Source: Vibrio salinus (GTDB lineage Bacteria; Pseudomonadota; Gammaproteobacteria; Enterobacterales; Vibrionaceae). From it: a DNA stretch of 64,000 nucleotides. Each line of letters starts with the position of its first letter. The stretch's first letter is position 1. Below the pieces are notes generated by a model. The model was not told the DNA's origin. It saw only the letters and a list, made by a program, of their open reading frames with translations, and did not search any database. The DNA lies in assembly GCF_021272385.1 (NCBI RefSeq), contig NZ_JAJSDZ010000010.1:1364001-1428000 (forward strand). Direction: 5' to 3'. Shown in pieces: positions 23,681-33,129 of this stretch. The position numbers were made by a program, and so were the translations under genes.

Positions 23681-25657
23681 ATGATTAAACGCTACCTTAC
23701 GGGTATACTTGCATTGATTTGTATTTCTGTTGCAAGCTTACAGATTCAGCAAGTCTTGACCTTTCATCAGCAACTGAACTTAATTCTCACCCCTCATTTG
23801 GCTGGTTCCTTTGATGACATTAATTTCATTTATGCACAACTGCCCAGATTACTAATAGCAATCTGCGTTGGCGCGGTTTTGGGAACGGTGGGCAGCCTGA
23901 TGCAGCAGCTCACCCAGAACCCGTTAATGTCACCTTTAACAATGGGCACATCATCCGGAGCCTGGCTTGCATTAGTTTGCATTAGTATCTGGTGGCCCAA
24001 TTTATCGAGCAATTACAGTTCGGTAGCTGCAATGAGTGGTGCAATGATGGCCTTTGGCCTGATAATCATAATCGCCGGATTTCAGAATATGGCGGGCTTG
24101 CCTATCGTCATTTCAGGAATGGTCATTAATTTATTACTCGGAGCAATTGCCAGTGCTATTATTTTGCTAAACCAGCAATATGCAGAAACCGTGTTTATGT
24201 GGGGAGCCGGAGATCTGGCTCAAAATGGCTGGGATGGATTAACATGGTTATGGCCCAAATTATTAGTCGGGTTTACGTTATTCGCATTTGCGCCCAGACT
24301 ATTATCCCTTCTCCGTCTCGGTAAGGATGGCGCAAAAGCACGGGGATTATCCGTTATACCTGTGTTTTTCATACTGATGTTAATAGGCATGTGGTTAATA
24401 TCTGCTTCTATTACGGTTGTCGGACTGATTGGCTTTATCGGTTTGATATCGCCGAATTTAGCCAGATTATTGGGAGGTCGAACAGCCAGACAAGAGCTGA
24501 TTATTAGTGCCATACTCGGCTCCATAATGCTTGTTATCACCGACACATTATCAATATGGTTAACGCATATATTTAATCAGGTCGTACCAAGTGGTGTTAC
24601 TGCTGCAGCCATTGGCGCACCCGCTTTAATCTGGTTTAGCCGCAAACAATTAACGGCTCAGGACGCGCTCTCGGTATCCATTCCGAATTCAAGGCTATAT
24701 TTCAGCAAAAATGGAACTGCCCTGATAGTGGCTGCTCTTTTGTTAGCCGCACTATTATACATAACATACCACCCAACTAACTCAAGCTGGTCTCTGATAT
24801 GGCCAGATGAGTATCAATGGCAACTACGCTGGCCGAGAGCTCTGACATCGCTATCGGCAGGCATAGCTCTCGCTGTTGCCGGCGTTATTTTACAGCGGAT
24901 TATCTACAACCCTCTGGCCAGTCCTGATATTCTCGGGATTTCTTCCGGAGCCACTTTCCTACTGGTCGTATCAACGCTTTTCATTAATCATAGTTTACCC
25001 GTAAATCAATGGCTAACCGCCTTTGCCGGGTGCGGAACCGTATTAATCGCGTTACTTCTCTTAGGGAAAAGGCATCAGTTCGCTCCGGCCAGCTTTGTGC
25101 TTACCGGAATATCAATAACGGCACTGCTACAGGCATTGGTTCAGTTTTCTCTTGCAAAAGGAAATCAGGATAGTTACCAAATTATACAATGGATGTCAGG
25201 ATCAACTTATCGGGTCACAGATCAACAAGCGGTTCTTCTGGCCATTTTTACACTGTTATTAACGGTACTTGCTCTATTGTCATCCCGCTCGCTGACCCTG
25301 CTATCAATTGGGAGAGCATTTTCTCAGTCCCGTGGGCTTAACATTAACAAAACCACTATTTTCCTGTTCACTTTGGTTGCGTTACTTTGTGCAATCGTCA
25401 CCGCGACACTGGGACCGATATCTTTCGTCGGACTGGTCGCTCCACACCTTGCCCATATGTTAGGTGCACGAAAAGTAAAATCACAAATAGCCGTTGCCAG
25501 CCTTATCGGAGGGACGTCAATGCTATGGGCTGACTGGCTCGGACAAGTCATTTTGTTTCCGAATCAAATTGCTGCAGGCACACTGGTTGCCATCATCGGA
25601 GCGTTGTATTTCCTGACACTGTTGATTTTTAATCGTATTGGTAAATCTAATTGCTAG
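23681..25657 (+). CDS. fhuB: Iron-hydroxamate ABC transporter permease, fused two-half FhuB
   Basis: At 658 residues this is a double-length FecCD permease, as in E. coli FhuB, with about 20 membrane helices. Each half carries the family motif: GSLMQQLTQNPLMSPLTMG in the first and VILQRIIYNPLASPDILG in the second. The coupling loops are also repeated (GLIGFIGLISPNLAR and GPISFVGLVAPHLAH). It forms the inner-membrane channel with FhuC and takes substrate from FhuD. It is co-directional with fhuC (68-base gap). Confidence 0.94.
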   Translation: MIKRYLTGILALICISVASLQIQQVLTFHQQLNLILTPHLAGSFDDINFIYAQLPRLLIAICVGAVLGTVGSLMQQLTQNPLMSPLTMGTSSGAWLALVCISIWWPNLSSNYSSVAAMSGAMMAFGLIIIIAGFQNMAGLPIVISGMVINLLLGAIASAIILLNQQYAETVFMWGAGDLAQNGWDGLTWLWPKLLVGFTLFAFAPRLLSLLRLGKDGAKARGLSVIPVFFILMLIGMWLISASITVVGLIGFIGLISPNLARLLGGRTARQELIISAILGSIMLVITDTLSIWLTHIFNQVVPSGVTAAAIGAPALIWFSRKQLTAQDALSVSIPNSRLYFSKNGTALIVAALLLAALLYITYHPTNSSWSLIWPDEYQWQLRWPRALTSLSAGIALAVAGVILQRIIYNPLASPDILGISSGATFLLVVSTLFINHSLPVNQWLTAFAGCGTVLIALLLLGKRHQFAPASFVLTGISITALLQALVQFSLAKGNQDSYQIIQWMSGSTYRVTDQQAVLLAIFTLLLTVLALLSSRSLTLLSIGRAFSQSRGLNINKTTIFLFTLVALLCAIVTATLGPISFVGLVAPHLAHMLGARKVKSQIAVASLIGGTSMLWADWLGQVILFPNQIAAGTLVAIIGALYFLTLLIFNRIGKSNC

Positions 25658-25688
25658 TTTATAGAAAATACGTATCCACCGGCCCTTG

Positions 25689-26285
25689 TTAAGAAACAAC
25701 GTCTGTATCACGATGAGTTCCAAGCTTTTCTGAAAGCTTGCGGGTAATGTTTTTCATCGAGGCTTCCGAACGATCTAATCCATAAACCTCTAACGGGAAA
25801 TTCAGCGGCTTCTGAACTTCCCAAATTTCATCATGCTGTTCTGAAGGAAAAAGCTGTACCGGATCTCCTACGGCAACCCAGCCGATAGGAACGGTTTCAC
25901 CCTCTGGTAAATGAGTTTTCAGATGAACAACTCCGTTAATGCGAACTTCACTGCCTTTCCCAAGTCTTGAAGAATGAAAGACAGAGGCTCCGGTTGCGAT
26001 AAAAACTTCATCTTCTACCGTACAGCCTGCAACATGAGCAGTGGGACCAATAAGACAATTATTACCGATACTTAACGGATGATGTTCCATACTACGCAGC
26101 ACTGCATTTTCCATGATAATACACTCATTGCCTATCGTTATTGAACCACTCTCTGCTATTATCTGAGCACCATACATAACACGGCAACCCGGTCCAATCT
26201 TGACATCACCATACACAACGGCACTCGGAGCGACCCATGCATCCGGATCAATTTCCGGCGTATTTCCATTGTGGCGAATTAACAT
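25689..26285 (-). CDS. Gamma-carbonic-anhydrase-like hexapeptide-repeat protein (PaaY/YrdA type)
   Basis: The 198 residues form a left-handed beta-helix of hexapeptide repeats (WVAPSAVVYGDVKIGPGC..., ESGSITIGNECIIMENAVL, LSIGNNCLIGPTAHVAGCTVEDEVFIATGASVFHSS). A C-terminal helical tail follows. His residues in the RSMEHHPL and TAHVAGC turns sit where the zinc ligands of gamma-carbonic anhydrases lie. Such proteins are trimers; PaaY relatives also hydrolyse acyl-CoA thioesters. It is convergent with fhuB, without other functional neighbours. Confidence 0.85.
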   Translation of the reverse strand: MLIRHNGNTPEIDPDAWVAPSAVVYGDVKIGPGCRVMYGAQIIAESGSITIGNECIIMENAVLRSMEHHPLSIGNNCLIGPTAHVAGCTVEDEVFIATGASVFHSSRLGKGSEVRINGVVHLKTHLPEGETVPIGWVAVGDPVQLFPSEQHDEIWEVQKPLNFPLEVYGLDRSEASMKNITRKLSEKLGTHRDTDVVS

Positions 26286-26543
26286 CTCTGTCCTCCTGTG
26301 ACTTTATTGACCAATCTATTAAAACACAGAGACCGAAAATCCAATAATTAAATAGACATTTTTTAACCAATTATGTGTACTAAAAACAACCGGAAATACC
26401 AATAAACTGAGAAATAACAATGCTAAAAGGTACTAAATCCGCTATACAGTTCAACGAAAATAAAGCAGTATAGGGCTGAATATTTTATTTGGGTTTATTA
26501 TCAACAGTTATAAAAACCTCACGGTCTAAAAGTAGTATTTCGC

Positions 26544-28010
26544 ATGGTAATAAAGACAGGAAGTCTGGATAGTATAAACGACAGCCAATCAGGCAGTCTT
26601 AATAATGAACTCCTAACCGCCATTCTGACTAGTGCCTCTGATTTGATCACCGGGCACGGGCTGCTTCATGGTATTAATCCCCTGCTGGAAGAATTGGGAA
26701 GAATTACGCAGGTAAGCCGGGTGTGGATCTTTCAGACACTGGAGCTACAAGATGACTATATTCTGCAGGATTACGTCTTCGAATGGGCGTCTGAAGAAAA
26801 ATACATTCAAATCGGTCTTCCACACTTTAATCATTTTAAATCAGCCATTCATACTCTGGAATATTCTGATCTGATTAAAAGTCGCCAAAAAGGGGAATAC
26901 CAGCATGTCATCACCAGCAAATTATCGGATTCCTGGCTGAAAACTTACCTCGAAAGTCAGAAAATACGCTCTATGCTCACCATTCCTATTATTGTTGAGA
27001 ACCAATGGTGGGGAACATTAGGACTGGATGACTGTGAAAGGGCCATAGAGTGGTCAGCGACAGAAATTGTGCTTCTCAGAACAGCGAGCTTTTTTATATC
27101 AAGTGCCATAGTGCGGGATAACCTCCGTGTAAAAAGAAACCAGCTAAGTGTCCTCATGCAAAATACAACATGCAGCACATGGGAACTGGATATCCGGCGT
27201 GGGCATCTGTGGTGTACTTCGGAAATATTATCCCCCTCCTCCGACGTCGTTCATACTATTCATTTTAATCTCAGGCTCTGGTTAAGGAGAATTCATCCAG
27301 CATACAGACACCGGTTCCTTCAACAAGCCCGTAAATATATTTACAGCAAGAGCTCATCGTTCCGGTGCGATATCAAAATTTTGAGAAATGACGGAACGTA
27401 TGGCTGGATAGAAGTCTCGGCAAATTCTGCAATTGATGTTCCCCAGCAAGATCCTGTCCTTGCTGGTATTTTCTGGGATATCACCGACAGAAAAGAGGGA
27501 GAAGTCCGTTTAGAACAGGAGGCCACGACCGATCCCCTAACGGGAGTACTGAACCGGAGAAAAATCAAACAGAAAATTGAGAGCTATCTATCACATATCC
27601 GAAGACATCAATCGTTTTTCACCCTGGCGATTGTGGATATTGATTACTTTAAAAGAATCAATGATACCTACGGACATCCGGTTGGAGACAAAGTCCTGTG
27701 CCACTTCACTAAAATCTGTCAGAAAGCGTTGAGAAAGAACGACAGTATTGCGCGCATTGGCGGAGAAGAGTTTGCTATTTTGTTACCTAAAACAGCTGAA
27801 ACTACTGCTCTGGAAATGTGTCATTACATTAGAGACTCAATCAAAAACCACCCTTATATCCACCAGAATAAACCCATTACATATTCCGTCTCTATCGGTG
27901 CTTCCATCATACGAAATAATAATCTGAGCGTAGATAAGATCATAGAACAAACGGATAACGCGTTATATCAGGCCAAACATCATGGACGGGATCAGGTCGT
28001 ACTAAAGTAA
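26544..28010 (+). CDS. GAF-PAS-GGDEF diguanylate cyclase
   Basis: This is a 488-residue cytoplasmic protein. Residues about 25-185 form a GAF domain (ends IPIIVENQWWGTLGLDDCE...), about 205-320 a PAS domain with PAC motif (GIFWDITDRKEGE), and about 325-488 a GGDEF domain. The active-site loop is GGEEF (406-410) and an RKND motif five residues before it is an intact RxxD inhibitory site, so it should make c-di-GMP with product feedback. The GAF and PAS ligands are unknown. An EAL-domain gene follows 215 bases later. Confidence 0.92.
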   Translation: MVIKTGSLDSINDSQSGSLNNELLTAILTSASDLITGHGLLHGINPLLEELGRITQVSRVWIFQTLELQDDYILQDYVFEWASEEKYIQIGLPHFNHFKSAIHTLEYSDLIKSRQKGEYQHVITSKLSDSWLKTYLESQKIRSMLTIPIIVENQWWGTLGLDDCERAIEWSATEIVLLRTASFFISSAIVRDNLRVKRNQLSVLMQNTTCSTWELDIRRGHLWCTSEILSPSSDVVHTIHFNLRLWLRRIHPAYRHRFLQQARKYIYSKSSSFRCDIKILRNDGTYGWIEVSANSAIDVPQQDPVLAGIFWDITDRKEGEVRLEQEATTDPLTGVLNRRKIKQKIESYLSHIRRHQSFFTLAIVDIDYFKRINDTYGHPVGDKVLCHFTKICQKALRKNDSIARIGGEEFAILLPKTAETTALEMCHYIRDSIKNHPYIHQNKPITYSVSIGASIIRNNNLSVDKIIEQTDNALYQAKHHGRDQVVLK

Positions 28011-28225
28011 AACAAGCAATAATGTATGGATTGCGCTTCATATTCTACATACTGAAACTGACAACTCTATCAATGGATTATTAATATTTTTTATTAAATA
28101 TCAATAATATAAAACCAAGATAATATTTTTGTCTTAACTGTAATACCACCTCTATCTTTTTTAAATTAAGCGTTAGTGATACTTATTTCACTATAAATTA
28201 CGTGATAGCATAACTTGGTGTAAAA

Positions 28226-30325
28226 ATGACCAATCCGGGAACGATTATAATGCGTAAGCCACTTTCGCTGGCAAAAATCTACAGCACAATAATAATAAGT
28301 GCCTTGGTCATCTCGAGCCTTTTTCAGCTGTTTGTTTTTTCAGACCAAAACACTACTTCTGTTTCGCTTCTGACCAAACCCGGTATTCAATATTTGATTG
28401 CGGGCCCGGTATCGGATAAAAAACAATTAACCCGGAGTAATCCGTCTCTCTCTCTGACATGCGATGCACGGGATCTGAACTCAATAACAATGTGTGGCAT
28501 TGTTTTACTTTTCCCTGAAAATAAAACGACCCACGCATACCCATCCTTCCACTCTTATGACCGGATCACGGCAGACATTCAGGCTTCCGCCGAAACATCC
28601 CGGTACTCAGGAAAAGTCACCATTTTCATAAAAACGATTTATGACACCAGTAATCCATCAGTGGCTATGGAGAATACGAAATATCAGGCCGTTAAATTCA
28701 ATCCTGAGAAAATACACGTTTTTAACCTGAATGATTTCAATGTCGAAAATTGGTGGCTGAATAAATATGATATCCCTTATAACCATTCCCACCGGGACTT
28801 GAACAATGTTGTCAGTCTGGAAGTGTATATCAGTGACATTCCACTGCTTCATGCCAGCCGCTATCAACTAAAGATACAAAATCTGGCATTAGTTGGCGAT
28901 AAAATAAGCCAGAAAGAACTCTATCAGTGGATGTCAGCTCTGTGGCCAATATTAATTATCGCACTATTATTCCATTACTTTTTACATACCAGAATTCTCC
29001 TTAAGAAATCTAAAAAAATATTTTATACCGATAAAGAAACCGGATTTTTTAACATAGAGAAACTGGTCAGAGACTATTCAGACATCAGAGAAAAGAATTT
29101 TCAGATACATTCTTTGAAAATTATTAATTACAAATCTTTATGTGAAAAAATAGGCAAAAAAACCACATTAGATATCATTAATTTTACCTGGCATCGTTGT
29201 ACTGTTGAATTGAATAAAAAAGAGCTGGTTGTATACCGGATCGATGATGACGAATTCATAATATTAAAAGAAGGTAAACCATTTACAAAGAAAAATTATA
29301 ACCTATTATTTGACCTGTGTTCACTTGGTATAAACATCAGTAACACCGGACAGTTTTCACTTGATATCGTACTTGGTGTTATCGATGCCGAACACATACC
29401 AGAGACGGCTCAGCAACTGATTGAAAACAGTAAACTTGTCACCAGTTATGCTAAAAGTCATTCTCAGAAGCTGGTCCACTACGGCATTGAACCATTAAAG
29501 GTACACAGAGAAGAATTATTTATACTTAATAGTATGAAAAAGTCTATGAGAACAGATAGTTTTTACCTGCAATTCATGCCAATTTATAATCGTAAAAAAA
29601 AGAAAATAAGCGGTGTTGAAACAATTTTAAGAAGCCACTCTTTGGATCTGTCCGCTTATTCTCCGGAAACATATATTAATATAGCCGAGAGATATGGGTA
29701 TATTAAAACTATCGACTTATGGGTTATTGAAGAAACATTTAAAGTCATCAATCAATATAATGATATTATTGGTCAAAAACTTCGATTCTCGATTAATATT
29801 TCATTCAGAGAAATGCTGGATAACTCTTTTATTGATAACTTTAAAAAGTTACTAAAAATATATAATATCAATACTTCTATTTTATGCTTAGAAATCACAG
29901 AAACCTTTTTTGTTGATATCAATCCATATGAAATTAGAAACATAAAAGAATTACGAGATTTAGGATGCTCCATCTCTCTCGATGATTTCGGGACCGGCTA
30001 CACGTCATTTCCATCATTGCTTAAACTTCCGGCTAACGAAATAAAAATTGATAAAAGTTATGTATCCAAATTAGGCGAACCACACTACGACATCCTGATT
30101 CAGTCATTCATTAATATCGCCCAAATATACAATTACGATGTGGTTGCAGAAGGCATAGAAACAAAAGAGCAACTTGAAAAGCTATATCAAATGGGATGTA
30201 ATCATTTCCAGGGTTATTACATCAATAAGCCTGCCGATTTTTCTAAAATTATCGAAAACTGCCTGGTTCAGGGACCTCAAACTCCCGAAATGTCAGATAC
30301 AACTGAACCAGTTGTCCAGTATTAA
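28226..30325 (+). CDS. Membrane-bound degenerate-GGDEF/EAL c-di-GMP phosphodiesterase
   Basis: This 699-residue protein has two membrane helices (about 15-36 and 238-258) enclosing a periplasmic region of about 200 residues. A degenerate GGDEF domain (YRIDDDEFIIL in place of GG[D/E]EF) and an EAL domain (about 430-690) follow. The signature reads ETILR in place of EALLR, keeping the metal-binding Glu. The other catalytic residues appear present: INIS, LEITETFF, DDFGTGYTS, IKIDKSYV, EGIET and FQGYYINKP. It is therefore probably an active phosphodiesterase controlled by a periplasmic signal. It follows a diguanylate cyclase gene, suggesting opposing enzymes. Confidence 0.9.
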   Translation: MTNPGTIIMRKPLSLAKIYSTIIISALVISSLFQLFVFSDQNTTSVSLLTKPGIQYLIAGPVSDKKQLTRSNPSLSLTCDARDLNSITMCGIVLLFPENKTTHAYPSFHSYDRITADIQASAETSRYSGKVTIFIKTIYDTSNPSVAMENTKYQAVKFNPEKIHVFNLNDFNVENWWLNKYDIPYNHSHRDLNNVVSLEVYISDIPLLHASRYQLKIQNLALVGDKISQKELYQWMSALWPILIIALLFHYFLHTRILLKKSKKIFYTDKETGFFNIEKLVRDYSDIREKNFQIHSLKIINYKSLCEKIGKKTTLDIINFTWHRCTVELNKKELVVYRIDDDEFIILKEGKPFTKKNYNLLFDLCSLGINISNTGQFSLDIVLGVIDAEHIPETAQQLIENSKLVTSYAKSHSQKLVHYGIEPLKVHREELFILNSMKKSMRTDSFYLQFMPIYNRKKKKISGVETILRSHSLDLSAYSPETYINIAERYGYIKTIDLWVIEETFKVINQYNDIIGQKLRFSINISFREMLDNSFIDNFKKLLKIYNINTSILCLEITETFFVDINPYEIRNIKELRDLGCSISLDDFGTGYTSFPSLLKLPANEIKIDKSYVSKLGEPHYDILIQSFINIAQIYNYDVVAEGIETKEQLEKLYQMGCNHFQGYYINKPADFSKIIENCLVQGPQTPEMSDTTEPVVQY

Positions 30326-30431
30326 CACCATAAGCATTTTCGTTCTTCAGTATTACCTAATCCCCTTTCCATCCGATAATAAGCCTATAAATGATAACCG
30401 GATAAGAGAGTTACTATCTCCAAAATGATTC

Positions 30432-30460
30432 TTGACATAGCATCTGTTCAGAATTACTTT
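30432..30460 (+). promoter_or_regulatory. Candidate sigma-70 promoter of the ArsR-MFS operon
   Basis: TTGACA (30432-30437), 17 bases of spacer and TACTTT (30455-30460) form a good promoter. Its -10 element lies inside the left arm of the adjacent palindrome, so a bound repressor would block it. Confidence 0.6.
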
Positions 30461-30502
30461 ATTAGATAGTTAGATAATTATCTAACTATCTAATAAAGTA
30501 AT
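30453..30502. promoter_or_regulatory. Perfect 50-bp palindrome, probable ArsR operator
   Basis: The 25 bases 30453-30477 are the exact reverse complement of 30478-30502. Within it TTAGATA-type units recur (TTAGATAGTTAGATAA in each arm). It overlaps the promoter and lies 62 bases before the ArsR start. As RNA it could also form a long hairpin. The role as operator is inferred. Confidence 0.7.
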
Positions 30503-30564
30503 AAAAACTTTTTACTATATAAACAGATAAAAAATAGACAGATACAAAAAAATATTAGGACATT

Positions 30565-30894
30565 ATGAAAAGAAGACTTCCTCAGCCAACGACTGATTCA
30601 ATTGATATGACCTCATTATTATCTGCACTGGCAGATCCTGTGAGACGGCACTTAATACGGGTTCTTGCTCAACATACTGAACCTTTCGAGTGTGGAGTTG
30701 TTGCACAAGATTTGGAATTAACAAAAGCAACCCTATCTCATCACTGGAAAGTGTTGCGCGAAGCCGGATTAACAACGACATCAGTTCAAGGCCGTACCCG
30801 CTTAATTAGCATTCGCAAAGCCGATATTGAACAACGGTTTCCGGGATTACTCGATGCTATTTTGCATGCGAAGGAAGATAGCTTCCAAAAATAG
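30565..30894 (+). CDS. ArsR-family repressor of adjacent efflux gene
   Basis: This 109-residue winged-helix protein reads LLSALADPVRRHLIRVLAQHTEPFECGVVAQDLELTKATLSHHWKVLREAGLTTTSVQGRTRLISI, a standard ArsR core. It has one Cys and no clear CxC metal site, so a non-metal ligand is likely. The MFS exporter gene begins 18 bases downstream, so the pair is almost certainly an autoregulated efflux operon behind the 50-bp palindrome. Confidence 0.9.
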   Translation: MKRRLPQPTTDSIDMTSLLSALADPVRRHLIRVLAQHTEPFECGVVAQDLELTKATLSHHWKVLREAGLTTTSVQGRTRLISIRKADIEQRFPGLLDAILHAKEDSFQK

Positions 30895-30911
30895 TTTTTA
30901 AGGAAAGTATA

Positions 30912-32402
30912 ATGTCACACATAGAACAATCAGACACTGCGTTGAGTTCTGAAAATATATTTTTTTCTGAATCAGAGAGCATCAAACCATGGCCTGCATT
31001 CTGGGCTGTTTCCATTGGTTTTTTTATGATTATGCTTGATACCACTATCATTGCAGTTGCTCAGCCAAACATTCAAATCGCTTTACAGACATCACTCAAC
31101 TCTGTCATTTGGGTCAACAGTTCATATTTACTTGCCTATTCAGTCCCTATGTTGCTTTCTGGTCGGCTGGGAGACCGCTTCAGCCCCCGTAACATATACA
31201 TTTTAGGCATTATCATTTTTACCTTCTCCAGCATTTTATGTGGTTTATCAAACACGATTTCCCTTCTTATTGTCGCCAGAGTATTTCAAGGAATAGGAGC
31301 AGCATTAATGGGACCACAAACACTCTCCGTGATAAACAGGGTTTTTCCTGTTGGTGCAAGAGGTCCCGCTTTAGCCACATGGGGAGCAGTATCAGGATTA
31401 GCTACATTTTCAGGTCCATTACTCGGTGGCGTTATTGTTGCCTTTCTCGGATGGCAATGGATTTTCTTCGTAAATGTTCCCTTGGGTATCATCGCTATTC
31501 CATTAACTCTGCGGTATATTCCTAAGTTTTCCCCCAATTCTCACAGGTTCGATATACCGGGAGTTCTATTAAGTGGTATCGGATTATTTGGCTTGGTGTT
31601 CTCCATTCAACAGGGACAAGAACTACACTGGAATATCGCTATATGGACAATATTGTCTATTTCTATCATTTCTCTTTTCTGTTTTATCCAATCACAAAAG
31701 AGCCGTGAGAATGAAGCTTTGGTTCCATTATCACTGTTTAGGACGCAGGATTTCTCCATTAGCGTCCTTTCTTTATTCATGATTTCTATTGCCGTAAACG
31801 CGCAAATTGTTCCTGTTATGTACTTTCTGCAAAGAATTGATGGCTGCTCGCCTCTGACGACAGCAATGCTGACAGTTTCAATGCCTGCTTGTGGTGTTAT
31901 ATTAGCCAGCAAAGTAGGACGCATTATTGGGAAAGTAACTGCTCCATATGTTGTTTTTCCAGCGTTTATAGTGACTGCATTTGGTGCCTTATTCCTAATG
32001 CTGGCTATGATGCCCGAACGTCCCGTTTGGTTAATCACAATTGGATATGGTATTTTTGGAATAGGGGCCGCCTTTATCTGGTCCCCTCTTGCCGCGTACG
32101 CAACCAGAAATGTACCGGAAACATTGCAAGGAGCCGCATCTGGTGTTTTTAACACATTTCGCATACTGGGGGCTGTGTTAGGTAATTCTCTTATTGCCTT
32201 TGTAATAGAAGACCGATTAAGAAATATAAATATCATTAATTCGATTGATAACTCACCACTGGTTATTTCTCCTGCTGATGGTCTACGTTTACATTATGCA
32301 ATTTCACTTATTGATTCTGTATGGCTTCCTATTGTCACTTTACTGGCCGGAGCATTTATATCTCTGTTTCTGAGTAAGAAAGTCGTTCAACGCAAAGTTT
32401 AA
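30912..32402 (+). CDS. DHA2-family (EmrB-like) MFS multidrug transporter
   Basis: This 496-residue membrane protein has 14 predicted segments. It has motif D1 LDTTIIAVAQPNIQIAL, motif A (GRLGDRFSPRNIY) and motif C (GLATFSGPLLGGVIVAFLGW) followed by WIFFVNVPLG, all typical of DHA2 proton-drug antiporters. AAGGAA precedes the ATG. Co-transcription with the ArsR gene implies induction by its own substrates, which are unknown. Confidence 0.93.
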   Translation: MSHIEQSDTALSSENIFFSESESIKPWPAFWAVSIGFFMIMLDTTIIAVAQPNIQIALQTSLNSVIWVNSSYLLAYSVPMLLSGRLGDRFSPRNIYILGIIIFTFSSILCGLSNTISLLIVARVFQGIGAALMGPQTLSVINRVFPVGARGPALATWGAVSGLATFSGPLLGGVIVAFLGWQWIFFVNVPLGIIAIPLTLRYIPKFSPNSHRFDIPGVLLSGIGLFGLVFSIQQGQELHWNIAIWTILSISIISLFCFIQSQKSRENEALVPLSLFRTQDFSISVLSLFMISIAVNAQIVPVMYFLQRIDGCSPLTTAMLTVSMPACGVILASKVGRIIGKVTAPYVVFPAFIVTAFGALFLMLAMMPERPVWLITIGYGIFGIGAAFIWSPLAAYATRNVPETLQGAASGVFNTFRILGAVLGNSLIAFVIEDRLRNINIINSIDNSPLVISPADGLRLHYAISLIDSVWLPIVTLLAGAFISLFLSKKVVQRKV

Positions 32403-32491
32403 CCATATACACTGATTTCATATCTTCCTCATATTTTAGTAAGTTTAACCCCTTAAATTTAATCATAAAAATTACTATCAGGTGTAATAAC

Positions 32492-33061
32492 ATGACTTAT
32501 CCAGACTACCAGAACGTCTTGACTGAATCCGGTTTAAGTACAAATGAAATAAAACACTTATTCTCATCTTTCAAAGCATCAGACTATGAAAAAGATCAGC
32601 ACCTGCTGAAAACCGGTGAGATCTTTGACCATGTTTACCTGATTCAACATGGTGCGATACGCATGTATTATCTGACCCCGGAAGGACAGGAAAGTAATAA
32701 ACTTTTTTTCTTTGAAAACCATCTGGTTTTCCCTGTCGCTCCCATTGCCCGGGATAAACCCAGTTTATTTGGTATCGCAGCCTGCGAGCATACCCGGGTC
32801 TTACAGTTGCCTTTTCATGATTTCAAATCCAGACTGGAATCATTCAATGCATGGGAATACTTTTATCTTCGCTATCTTGAGTGGCTGGTTAACGAAAAAG
32901 TCAGCAGAGAACACCGTTTACTAACCCTGAATAAAAAACAAAGAATTCAGGATCTGGCGGCCAATGAATCCCGCCTCTTCAACCGAATCAATGACTACCA
33001 AATCGCAAGTTATTTAGGTATGAGCCCCGTGACGTTCTCCCGGTTAAAACACAGCCCTTAA
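32492..33061 (+). CDS. Crp/Fnr-family transcriptional regulator
   Basis: This 189-residue protein has a cyclic-nucleotide-binding-like beta-barrel (KDQHLLKTGEIFDHVYLIQHGAIRMYYLTPEGQE...) and a short C-terminal helix-turn-helix (NDYQIASYLGMSPVTFSRLKH). There are no Fnr-type cysteines and the cAMP-contacting Arg/Ser pattern is not evident, so the ligand is unknown. This compact form is a known sub-branch. It precedes an isochorismatase-like gene on the same strand, a likely target. Confidence 0.85.
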   Translation: MTYPDYQNVLTESGLSTNEIKHLFSSFKASDYEKDQHLLKTGEIFDHVYLIQHGAIRMYYLTPEGQESNKLFFFENHLVFPVAPIARDKPSLFGIAACEHTRVLQLPFHDFKSRLESFNAWEYFYLRYLEWLVNEKVSREHRLLTLNKKQRIQDLAANESRLFNRINDYQIASYLGMSPVTFSRLKHSP

Positions 33062-33129
33062 CATTTGATAAGGCACCCATTCACTCTCTGCCGTAATCTG
33101 TAAAAAACAGTCCAACAGGAGAAGACACA

